7,307 nucleotides of DNA from CAYNWH01 sp964400885 (GCA_964400885.1 CAYNWH010000025.1:1-7307); one strand, 5' to 3'; counted from the stretch's first letter, positions 1 to 5,213 are shown. Numbers and translations: made by a program. The notes: generated by a model not told the origin, from the sequence alone.

Positions 1-29
1 TTAATAATTATTAATAAATTATGATTAAT

Positions 30-43
30 GGGCGAAAACGCCC
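30..43. repeat. Short GC-rich hairpin GGGCG-AAAA-CGCCC
   Basis: A perfect 5-bp stem with an AAAA loop, standing out in otherwise AT-rich sequence. Positions 31-44 (GGCGAAAACGCCCT) are identical to the reverse complement of 1113-1126, the terminal arm of the palindromic repeat between hrcA and grpE. It may be a remnant of that repeat or the end of the terminator of a gene to the left. No clear U-tract follows in either direction, so a terminator role is weak. Confidence 0.45.
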
Positions 44-48
44 TAAAC

Positions 49-78
49 TTGACTTTTTACCCATCCTCCTGTTATATT
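49..78 (+). promoter_or_regulatory. Sigma-70-type promoter of the 129-443 gene
   Basis: The -35 box TTGACT (49-54) is followed after 18 bp by the -10 box TATATT (73-78), each matching consensus at 5 of 6 positions. The predicted transcription start is near 85, giving a leader of about 44 nt that contains the strong ribosome binding site of the next gene. Confidence 0.6.
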
Positions 79-116
79 AAAAACAATCGTTCTCAAATCC
101 CAAAAATGTTCAAAGA

Positions 117-122
117 AGGAGG
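117..122 (+). promoter_or_regulatory. Strong Shine-Dalgarno site AGGAGG
   Basis: A perfect AGGAGG, within GAAGGAGG (115-122), lies 6 nt before the ATG at 129 and fixes that start. It is far stronger than anything ahead of hrcA, grpE or the transporter genes. Confidence 0.85.
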
Positions 123-128
123 AATTTC

Positions 129-443
129 ATGCCGGAAAAAGATGTCGGAACTGTCAGTCGTGATCGCAAGCGTGGAAATGGAAAAATGTATGTCAATCCC
201 GAGGTGATACAGATCTTCCAAGACCTTGCGCCTGAATGGCAAGGATTTAGCGGCCGCAAAGTCGCAAACCTGCTTGACCGAAACTTGCCGTTTTGTCCCA
301 CAGGAACGCAGTCAATCTGCCTGAATCTGCCTGGCGGCAAAAAGAGAGTTTCCATTCCACTCATGATCGAAGAAGATCCTGCTGGCAACTCCATCCACAT
401 CCAAGCCCACCCCAAGAAAAAAGTAGCAATCAGCACCGTCTGA
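129..443 (+). CDS. Small hypothetical protein, 104 aa, unknown function
   Basis: I do not recognise the family. The reading frame is well supported: a sigma-70-type promoter, a perfect AGGAGG 6 nt before the ATG, and a strong intrinsic terminator 16 nt after the TGA. The protein is soluble-looking with no signal peptide or membrane segment. The N-terminus is basic and polar (KDVGTVSRDRKRGNGK, residues 4-19). A possible helix follows (NPEVIQIFQDLAPEW, 23-37), then FSGRKVANLLDRNLPF (40-55), two cysteines (C56, C64), and a C-terminal part that looks beta-rich (RVSIPLMI, 73-80; NSIHIQAHP, 87-95) ending in lysines. G+C is about one half by eye and many codons end in C or G, unlike the A/T-ending codons of all other genes here. 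This could mean recent acquisition or a highly expressed gene. It is transcribed toward grpE and is not part of any visible operon. Confidence 0.75.
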   Translation: MPEKDVGTVSRDRKRGNGKMYVNPEVIQIFQDLAPEWQGFSGRKVANLLDRNLPFCPTGTQSICLNLPGGKKRVSIPLMIEEDPAGNSIHIQAHPKKKVAISTV

Positions 444-458
444 CTTTTTTCTCGGATC

Positions 459-496
459 AAACCCGGCTCTTACCAAAGAGCTGGGTTTTTCTTTTT
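459..496 (+). terminator. Intrinsic terminator of the 129-443 gene
   Basis: A 13-bp stem (459-471 with 476-488) contains a single G-U wobble and an ACCA loop (472-475). It is followed by a T-rich tract TTTTTCTTTTT. The hairpin sits between convergent genes, but on the minus strand it lacks a matching U-tract, so it should mainly stop rightward transcription. Confidence 0.9.
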
Positions 497-520
497 GTTC
501 TCAAATAACAAATTTTAAAT

Positions 521-994
521 TTAGTCTTCACCAACAATCACTTTAGCCGGAATTATCACCTGCCCATTCAGTTTATATCCAGAATTAACTTCTTTTAAAA
601 TAATATCTTTTTCGCCAGGCTCTTTTCCCACTGCTTCATGCAAATTATGGTCAAACTTTTCACCTATTGTTTTGATTTTTTCCAGACCATTTTGCGCTAA
701 AAAATCTTCCATTTGCTTTTTTATCTGAAAAATACCAATCACCCAATTCTCTTTTTCCTGCTCTTTGGGCACATGCTCAATGGCTTTATTAAAATTATCA
801 ATAACAGGAATCAAATCGCTTATTAAACCGATTTTGGCAAAACTGGCAACTTCTGACATTCTTTTGTCAGTTTCTTTTTTAAAATTATCATAATCAGCCT
901 TAGCCCTTTGCCAGCCAGCAAGATATTCCTCGCATTGGGCTTTAAGCTGTTCCATTTCAGTTGGTTCTTTTTTTTGTGCTTTTTTATCAGCCAT
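521..994 (-). CDS. grpE: GrpE, nucleotide-exchange factor of DnaK
   Basis: GrpE is the cytoplasmic co-chaperone that releases ADP from DnaK and so resets the chaperone cycle. At 157 aa it lies at the short end of the family because the acidic N-terminal tail is brief. Residues 14-75 form the long dimerising helix (EQLKAQCEEYLAGWQRAKAD, then DNFKK and LISDLIPVIDNFNKAI). The family signature follows at 102-126 (GLEKIKTIGEKFDHNLHEAV), and the beta-wing ends in GYKLNGQVIIPAKVIV (139-154). It lies 133 bp downstream of hrcA on the same strand, with the palindromic repeat between them. No Shine-Dalgarno site precedes the ATG. A TATAAA 14-19 bp upstream of the ATG (1008-1013) has no convincing -35 box, so transcription from the hrcA promoter is more likely. 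dnaK does not follow, as would be usual; a convergent unrelated gene does. Confidence 0.97.
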   Translation of the reverse strand: MADKKAQKKEPTEMEQLKAQCEEYLAGWQRAKADYDNFKKETDKRMSEVASFAKIGLISDLIPVIDNFNKAIEHVPKEQEKENWVIGIFQIKKQMEDFLAQNGLEKIKTIGEKFDHNLHEAVGKEPGEKDIILKEVNSGYKLNGQVIIPAKVIVGED

Positions 995-1023
995 AATTTA
1001 ATATTAATTTATAGAAATCTACT

Positions 1024-1126
1024 GGCGAAAACTCCCTTTGTCCTCAGCTGTCATCCTGAGCAGAGCGAAGGATCTGTGAATTACAGATTCTTCGTTTCAC
1101 TCAGAATGACAAAGGGCGTTTTCGCC
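1024..1126. repeat. Palindromic intergenic repeat (REP/MITE-like) between hrcA and grpE
   Basis: The outer arms GGCGAAAAC (1024-1032) and GTTTTCGCC (1118-1126) are perfect complements. A second stem pairs CCCTTTGTC (1034-1042) with GACAAAGGG (1108-1116). The inner core is two inverted 29-bp units, 1049-1077 and 1083-1111, identical at 23 of 29 positions with all six differences being transitions, around a GAATT loop (1078-1082). The core reads TGTCATCCTGAG..GCGAAGGATCTGT, a motif I recall as a common dispersed intergenic repeat in many bacteria; its function is not established. It begins 1 bp after the hrcA stop codon. In the hrcA-grpE transcript it would fold into a long hairpin that could stabilise, process or partly terminate the mRNA. 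Confidence 0.85.
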
Positions 1127-1127
1127 T

Positions 1128-1823
1128 TTAAACCTTTTCCAACGAATTGCGGATATATTCTACCAGCGCCAGGTTTTTATTATAATCCATTCTTTTCGGG
1201 CCTAAAATAATAAATAAGCCTGATTTTTTATCTTTCAGCTGATATTTGCCAATAATTGAAGAGCAATCATTGCCAAAAGGATTTTTGGAACCAATTAAAA
1301 CTTCCACCTTATTAATTTTATTAAAAATTTTATTTATCTTATCATCTAAATGATCGATAATTTCTGAAATGTTGCAAATCAAATTTTGTTCAGCAAATTC
1401 TGGTTTTTTAAAAAGATTAGCAATACCAGTGTAATAAATATTATTGGCATCAAAAGCCACAATCACAGTTGCGTCAGCCAGTTCAACTACTGATCTGGCG
1501 AGATTTTTCAAAACCTGATCTTTGTCTAATTTATTTTTCAAGACCAGCTCAAAAGACTGGCGCCACGTGGCTTTAATTTCCCGTTTCTCAACAAAATTAT
1601 CAACATAAAACTGATAGCCTTTTTCTGTGGGCACGCGGCCGGCTGAAGTATGGGGCTGGTAAATAAAACCAGCTTTTTCCAATTCAGCCATTTCATTTCT
1701 GACTGTAGCTGGAGAGACTTCCAAGCCTGTTTTTTCCACTAAAAAAGTAGAGCCCACAGGCTCAGCGGTCTGAATATGCTTGCTGATAATCAGGTTTAAA
1801 AGTTTTTTCTGACGCTCATTCAT
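1128..1823 (-). CDS. hrcA: HrcA, heat-inducible transcription repressor (short form)
   Basis: HrcA binds CIRCE operators and represses chaperone genes, with GroEL assisting its folding. Residues 1-75 form the winged helix-turn-helix DNA-binding region, with the recognition part VSPATVRNEMAELEKAGFI (36-54) and the wing QPHTSAGRVPTEKGYQFYVD (56-75). The C-terminal family motif GLFIILGPKRMDYNKNLALV (202-221) is present, so both ends are intact. At 231 aa it is about 100 residues shorter than the usual 340. By memory alignment, the region between LARSVVELADATV (108-120) and YYTGIANLFKKPEF (130-143) lacks most of the GAF-inserted dimerising domain. The start is supported by the family-typical N-terminus (MNERQKKLLNLIISKHIQTA). 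There is no Shine-Dalgarno site and almost no leader. CIRCE and the promoter lie directly upstream, so it is autoregulated. Confidence 0.95.
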   Translation of the reverse strand: MNERQKKLLNLIISKHIQTAEPVGSTFLVEKTGLEVSPATVRNEMAELEKAGFIYQPHTSAGRVPTEKGYQFYVDNFVEKREIKATWRQSFELVLKNKLDKDQVLKNLARSVVELADATVIVAFDANNIYYTGIANLFKKPEFAEQNLICNISEIIDHLDDKINKIFNKINKVEVLIGSKNPFGNDCSSIIGKYQLKDKKSGLFIILGPKRMDYNKNLALVEYIRNSLEKV

Positions 1824-1831
1824 ATAACCCT

Positions 1832-1860
1832 ATTATAAAACCTAAATTAGCAGTCGTCAA
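1832..1860 (-). promoter_or_regulatory. Near-consensus sigma-70 promoter of hrcA-grpE
   Basis: On the minus strand, -35 TTGACG (1855-1860) and a perfect -10 TATAAT (1832-1837) are separated by the ideal 17 bp. The expected transcription start, 7 nt beyond the -10 box, is about 1825, only two bases before the hrcA ATG (1821-1823). The mRNA should therefore be leaderless or nearly so. The -35 box lies in the spacer and edge of CIRCE, so bound HrcA would block RNA polymerase. Confidence 0.85.
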
Positions 1861-1873
1861 GTGTGAGTGCTAA
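1847..1873. promoter_or_regulatory. CIRCE operator (HrcA binding site)
   Basis: The sequence is TTAGCAGTC (1847-1855), 9 bp (1856-1864), GAGTGCTAA (1865-1873). This matches the consensus TTAGCACTC-N9-GAGTGCTAA with exactly the right spacer and one mismatch (G for C in one arm). It lies 24 bp before the hrcA start and covers the -35 box. Confidence 0.95.
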
Positions 1874-1904
1874 AAATAAAAGTAGGGTTATTTATTCCCT
1901 ACTT
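1871..1904 (-). terminator. Intrinsic terminator of the 1915-2145 gene
   Basis: A perfect 8-bp stem, AAGTAGGG with CCCTACTT (1880-1887 and 1897-1904), has a 9-nt loop. On the minus strand it is followed by the T-rich tract TTATTTTTA (1871-1879). It starts 11 nt beyond the stop codon of the small gene, and its U-tract just touches the CIRCE element of hrcA. It insulates hrcA from upstream transcription. Confidence 0.8.
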
Positions 1905-1914
1905 ACTGACCCTT

Positions 1915-2145
1915 TCAGGCTACTTGCAGTAGCTTGTCATGCAAATGTCCAAATAAGGCTTCCCAACTCTCAAAATTAAGATCTTCAGCCTTAAACCCCT
2001 GAGCTACTATAGCCTTACTGATATCTTGCGAAGTCAGCCTTTCAAATTTATCCTGCTGATAAGGCGGTTTTACAAGCAGGAATCTGCCTCCAAATATGAT
2101 GCAACAAATGCCGCTTTCATACTGGGCTGCAACTAATTTTATCAT
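1915..2145 (-). CDS. Small hypothetical protein, 76 aa, unknown function
   Basis: I do not recognise the family. The gene is convincing because all expression signals are present: a plausible promoter (2175-2202), a perfect AGGAGG 7 nt before the ATG, and a good terminator just past the TGA. The protein starts with a hydrophobic, probably beta-rich stretch (MIKLVAAQYESGICCIIFGG, residues 1-20, with adjacent cysteines C14-C15), continues FLLVKPPYQQ (22-31), and then looks helical: SQDISKAIVAQGFKAEDL (39-56) and FESWEALFGHLHDKLLQV (58-75). There is no signal peptide or clear transmembrane helix. It is monocistronic, placed between the transporter operon and hrcA on the same strand. Small size, independent regulation and a strong ribosome binding site are shared with the 129-443 gene, though the sequences are not similar. 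Confidence 0.75.
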   Translation of the reverse strand: MIKLVAAQYESGICCIIFGGRFLLVKPPYQQDKFERLTSQDISKAIVAQGFKAEDLNFESWEALFGHLHDKLLQVA

Positions 2146-2152
2146 GATAGCA

Positions 2153-2158
2153 CCTCCT
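2153..2158 (-). promoter_or_regulatory. Strong Shine-Dalgarno site AGGAGG
   Basis: On the minus strand AAAGGAGGTG precedes the ATG (2143-2145), with AGGAGG at 2153-2158 and a 7-nt spacer. This fixes the start of the 76-residue gene. Confidence 0.85.
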
Positions 2159-2174
2159 TTGTGGCTATCTTTGT

Positions 2175-2202
2175 CTTATCATATTTAAATAAAAAAAGTC
2201 AA
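2175..2202 (-). promoter_or_regulatory. Probable promoter of the 1915-2145 gene
   Basis: On the minus strand, -35 TTGACT (2197-2202) is followed after 16 bp by GATAAG (2175-2180), which matches the -10 consensus at 4 of 6 positions. The predicted start near 2168 leaves a leader of about 23 nt holding the AGGAGG site. The -35 box is one arm of a perfect 6-bp inverted repeat (AGTCAA 2197-2202, TTGACT 2207-2212), which could be an operator. Confidence 0.5.
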
Positions 2203-2219
2203 TGCTTTGACTGACTTTT
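2191..2219 (-). terminator. Possible terminator of the transporter operon
   Basis: On the minus strand AAAAGTCA (2212-2219) and TGACTTTT (2194-2201) can form an 8-bp stem with a 10-nt loop, followed by further T residues (seven T in a row in total). It lies about 60 bp after the last permease stop. The stem is AT-rich and therefore modest. The same bases contain the -35 box of the next gene. Confidence 0.4.
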
Positions 2220-2226
2220 AAATTAA

Positions 2227-2276
2227 CCTATCACTACCTATCACTAATAGCAAATAACCTAATTACTAATTACTAA
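2227..2276. repeat. Short tandem repeats after the transporter operon
   Basis: Two adjacent perfect copies of CCTATCACTA occupy 2227-2246. A period-7 tract (CTAATTA, about 2.6 copies) occupies 2259-2276, ending 5 bp before the stop codon of the permease gene. They look like slippage-type intergenic repeats. No function is evident. Confidence 0.7.
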
Positions 2277-2281
2277 CCAAA

Positions 2282-3421
2282 TCATTCTTGCCTCAAGGCC
2301 ACAATCGGATCCAAAGCTGCTGCCTGCCGCGCCGGATAAAGGCCAGCCAGAATACCTACAATAACCGACATGCCTACAGCCAATAAAAGATATGAAAGTG
2401 AAAGATAAAAATGCCAGGTAAAACCAAGAAAATTAGTGGCAATATAACTGATTAAAAATGATATCCCAATACCCAGACCAACACCCACTAAGCCGCCTAA
2501 AAAAGTAATAATAATCGCTTCAGTTAAAAATTGGTTTAAAATATTAGAATATTTAGCGCCTACTGCTTTGCGCAAACCAATTTCAAAGGTCCTTTCTGAA
2601 ACAGAAACATACATCACATTCATAATTCCTACTCCGCCCACAATTAAAGAAATTAAAGCAATGGCCAGCAATAAAAGCCTGATTGCGCCAGTGACTGTGC
2701 CTAAAATATCCAAAGCTTCCTGAGCTGTAGTCACTGCAAAATCATCACGTACTGGATCAGTAATATTATGGCGATCTCGCATCAGCAAAGTCAGATCATC
2801 AGCTGTTTGCTGCGCAATAGAATTATCATTAAGCTGGGCAAATATAAAAGTAACATAATCAATGCCTAAAACCAATTTTTGCATAGTTAAACTAGGCATA
2901 AAAATCATGTCATCCATGGAAAAAATACCAGCAGTACCTCTTTCAGCCATCACGCCAATCACCCGATAATTCTGGCGGTTAATCTTAATCTTTTTATCAA
3001 TGGCATCTTCATCGCCAAATAAAGACTCCTTAATGCTACTGCCTAAAACCACGACTTTAGCCAGCCCTTTTTCTTCAGCATCAGTATAAAACCGGCCTTC
3101 TGCTATTTCACCGGTATCAATATCAATAAAGCTGGCTGAAACGCCAAAAATCATAGATACCTTATTTTTATCCTTATAACTGACGACTTCCTGACCCGCA
3201 TTGCCCACATAATAATTCTTAATATTAGGCTCTTTGGCTACGGCTTTTGCATCAGCCAAAGTTAAAGTAGTAATAGTAATACCCTGGGCAATACCGCCGG
3301 CATTTTCAAAAGAAGTTTTACCTGCGCTGGGTACTTTAACCTCAACTTCCACCCAATCCGTGCCAAATGTAGTCACCTGGCTGGTAATAAATTCTTCAAT
3401 TGCCTGCCCGGCTGAAAGCAC
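2282..3421 (-). CDS. MacB/FtsX-type ABC permease, second copy, N-terminus lost in the assembly gap
   Basis: This is a membrane subunit of an ABC transporter of the MacB/YknZ/LolC type. The visible 379 residues begin just after the expected first transmembrane helix (VLSAGQAIEEF aligns with VGAGAQSLILN of the first copy). They cover the extracytoplasmic MacB domain, including EGRFYTDAEEKGLAKVVVLG and YRVIGVMAERG. The last three helices follow: LLLLAIALISLIVGGVGIMN; then, after ERTFEIGLRKAVGA, the segment AIIITFLGGLVGVGLGIGIS; then LLLAVGMSVIVGILAGLYPA. The family C-terminus ARQAAALDPIVALRQE is complete. About 40 N-terminal codons should be missing. Identity to the first copy is roughly 40-50% by eye over the shared part. 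It is the last gene of the operon. Confidence 0.92.
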   Translation of the reverse strand: MLSAGQAIEEFITSQVTTFGTDWVEVEVKVPSAGKTSFENAGGIAQGITITTLTLADAKAVAKEPNIKNYYVGNAGQEVVSYKDKNKVSMIFGVSASFIDIDTGEIAEGRFYTDAEEKGLAKVVVLGSSIKESLFGDEDAIDKKIKINRQNYRVIGVMAERGTAGIFSMDDMIFMPSLTMQKLVLGIDYVTFIFAQLNDNSIAQQTADDLTLLMRDRHNITDPVRDDFAVTTAQEALDILGTVTGAIRLLLLAIALISLIVGGVGIMNVMYVSVSERTFEIGLRKAVGAKYSNILNQFLTEAIIITFLGGLVGVGLGIGISFLISYIATNFLGFTWHFYLSLSYLLLAVGMSVIVGILAGLYPARQAAALDPIVALRQE

Positions 3422-3521
3422 NNNNNNNNNNNNNNNNNNNNNNNNNNNNNNNNNNNNNNNNNNNNNNNNNNNNNNNNNNNNNNNNNNNNNNNNNNNNNNN
3501 NNNNNNNNNNNNNNNNNNNNN
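3422..3521. other. Assembly gap of exactly 100 N
   Basis: The round number is typical of a scaffolding gap of unknown true length. It hides the C-terminus of the first permease (about 93 codons by comparison with the second copy) and the N-terminus of the second (about 40 codons), so at least about 400 bp of real sequence should be here. Any reading frame crossing it is meaningless. Confidence 0.97.
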
Positions 3522-4483
3522 GCTTTACGCAAACCAACCTCTCTGGTTCTTTCTGTTACGCTAATTAACATAATATTCATAATGCCAATACCGCCGACTA
3601 ATAAGGAGATAGCGGCAATGGCGGCCAAAAAATAAGTCAAAGAATTAGTGACTGAAGAAAAAATATCAATTGCCTGAGATTGAGCTCTGATAGAAAAATC
3701 ATCAACCTCGCTTTGCTTCAAATTATGGCGCTCTCTTAAAATTTCCCGAATATCAGCAATCGCCTGGTCAGTATGTTCACTGGAATCAATTTTAACCCTG
3801 GCTAAAGATACATAGTCTATGCCTAGCATTATTTTTTGGCCGGTAGAAATAGGGATAAAAACCAAATTATCCTGATTTTGAAAGCCTTCCACGCCTCTTT
3901 TAGGCATTACACCAATAACTTTAAACTGCTGTTTTTTAATTTTTATAGTCTGGCCCAAAGGATCTAAATCTCCAAACAATTCATTTTTCACATTATAACC
4001 GAGCACTACTACCCGAGCTAAATCTTTTTCTTCTTCTTTATCAAAAAAACGACCCTCAGCCACATTCTGCTCATGCACTTCTGTATAACTGGTAGTGGTG
4101 GCAATAAATGTGCCGTCAAACTGGCTATTGCGCCAGGTCATAGTGCCAGTACCCTGGACATAATAGGTTACAGCCACCACATAAGGCGCATTTTTTTTAT
4201 CCAAAAGGGCATCAATATCATCATTTTTCAAACTGGTATTTACTGTGCCAAAAACACTGGGTGGCGGACCTTCTTCTTCTGAAGCACCTGGGAAAATCCC
4301 GATTAAATTTGAACCAAAACTGCGGATTTGATTAAGGATTAAGCTTTGCGCGCCAGCGCCTACTGAAATAATGATAATCACTGAAGCAATACCAATAACA
4401 ATCCCGAGCATTGTTAAAAATGTTCGGGTTTTTTTGGATTTTAAGCCAATATAAGCAATTCGTATTGAGGATGCAAAATCCAT
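3522..4483 (-). CDS. MacB/FtsX-type ABC permease, first copy, C-terminus lost in the assembly gap
   Basis: This is the first permease of the transporter. The 320 visible residues start MDFASSIRIAYIGLKSKKTR, then the first transmembrane helix (TFLTMLGIVIGIASVIIIIS, 21-40) and the conserved VGAGAQ (41-46). The extracytoplasmic MacB domain runs from about 47 to 280, with EGRFFDKEEEKDLARVVVLG (143-162) and FKVIGVMPKRG (187-197). The second helix (YFLAAIAAISLLVGGIGIMN, 284-303) and the coupling motif ERTREVGLRK (311-320) follow, where the sequence runs into the gap. The last two helices and the usual C-terminal ARxAAxLDPxxALR are missing. The ATG lies 3 nt after the ATPase stop (TAGGTTATG) without a clear Shine-Dalgarno site, which suggests translational coupling. 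Confidence 0.92.
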
Positions 4484-4486
4484 AAC

Positions 4487-5212
4487 CTATTTAGTTAAAT
4501 AATTTTCTTTTCTGGCAATTAATCTCTTTTTAACCTCATAATCATCAATAATTTTACCGTCAATGATTTTTATTATCCGGCGCGCATGTTCAGCCGTATA
4601 TTTTTCATGGGTGACCAAAACAATTGTCTTGCCTTCTTCATTTAAATCCTGCAAAATTTCCATAATCTGCTTGCCGCTTTTTGAATCTAAGTTGCCAGTC
4701 GGCTCATCAGCAAAAATAATTTCCGGCTCATTAACCAAGGCGCGGGCAATAGCTACCCTTTGTTTTTCACCGCCTGACAACTGATTAGAAAGATTATCTT
4801 TGCGATGATACAAACCCACAGATTTAATTGCTTCAATTACATCTTTATCGCCAATGTTTTTATTGGTGTAAATTAAAGGCAAACGCACATTTTCATAAAC
4901 ACTGGTCCTTTGCAGTAAATTAAAAGCCTGAAAAACAAAACCGACTCCCTGGTTGCGTATTTCTGCCAATTCATCATCTGTCAAATCACTGACCTTTTTG
5001 CCTTTATAATAATATTCCCCAGCAGTTGGCTTATCTAAAAAACCCATTATATGCATTAAAGTCGACTTACCTGAACCAGAGGGACCCATAATAGCCACAA
5101 ATTCACCTTTGTCAATTTCTAAATTAATATCAGTCAAAACCTTCGTTACCACTTCTTCGTTTGTATAATCCTTATAAAGATTAACTAATTTTATTAATGG
5201 TTTGTCTGGCAT
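4487..5212 (-). CDS. ABC transporter ATPase, MacB/LolD/YknY type
   Basis: This cytoplasmic nucleotide-binding subunit powers the adjacent permeases. All ABC motifs are intact: Walker A GPSGSGKST (43-51), Q-loop glutamine in VFQAFNLL (Q95), signature LSGGEKQRVAIARAL (145-159), Walker B IIFADEPTGNLD with catalytic glutamate (165-176, E170) and the H-loop VTHE (H202). The text around MGPSGSGKSTLMHIMGFLD and ADEPTGNLDSKSG is diagnostic of the MacB/LolD/FtsE group. At 241 aa it is a stand-alone ATPase, not fused to the permease as in Escherichia coli MacB. The ATG follows the fusion-protein stop by 1 nt (TAATATG), so translation is likely coupled; no Shine-Dalgarno site is seen. The C-terminal tail (KKRLIARKENYLTK) is basic. 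Confidence 0.97.
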   Translation of the reverse strand: MPDKPLIKLVNLYKDYTNEEVVTKVLTDINLEIDKGEFVAIMGPSGSGKSTLMHIMGFLDKPTAGEYYYKGKKVSDLTDDELAEIRNQGVGFVFQAFNLLQRTSVYENVRLPLIYTNKNIGDKDVIEAIKSVGLYHRKDNLSNQLSGGEKQRVAIARALVNEPEIIFADEPTGNLDSKSGKQIMEILQDLNEEGKTIVLVTHEKYTAEHARRIIKIIDGKIIDDYEVKKRLIARKENYLTK

Positions 5213-5213
5213 A

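Noticed and set aside
1..14. Perfect AT palindrome TTAATAATTATTAA at the left edge
   Set aside because: Pure A/T palindromes of this size arise easily in such AT-rich DNA and nothing around it gives it a role.
110..460. 116-codon open frame on the minus strand
   Set aside because: It is the antisense shadow of the 129-443 gene, covers that gene's terminator side, and has no ribosome binding site or recognisable domain.
1008..1013. TATAAA as the -10 box of a separate grpE promoter
   Set aside because: No acceptable -35 box lies 15-19 bp upstream; the region there is the palindromic repeat. Transcription from the hrcA promoter is simpler.
908..1210. 100-codon open frame on the + strand across grpE and the palindromic repeat
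   Set aside because: It runs antisense through the grpE 5' end, the repeat and the hrcA 3' end; its sequence is explained by those features.
3234..3635. 133-codon open frame on the + strand
   Set aside because: It is antisense to the permeases and exists only because N bases do not create stops.
2282..4483. A single 733-residue fused double permease
   Set aside because: The frame crosses 100 N of unknown true length, and both flanks are incomplete copies of the same family; two tandem genes explain the data better.
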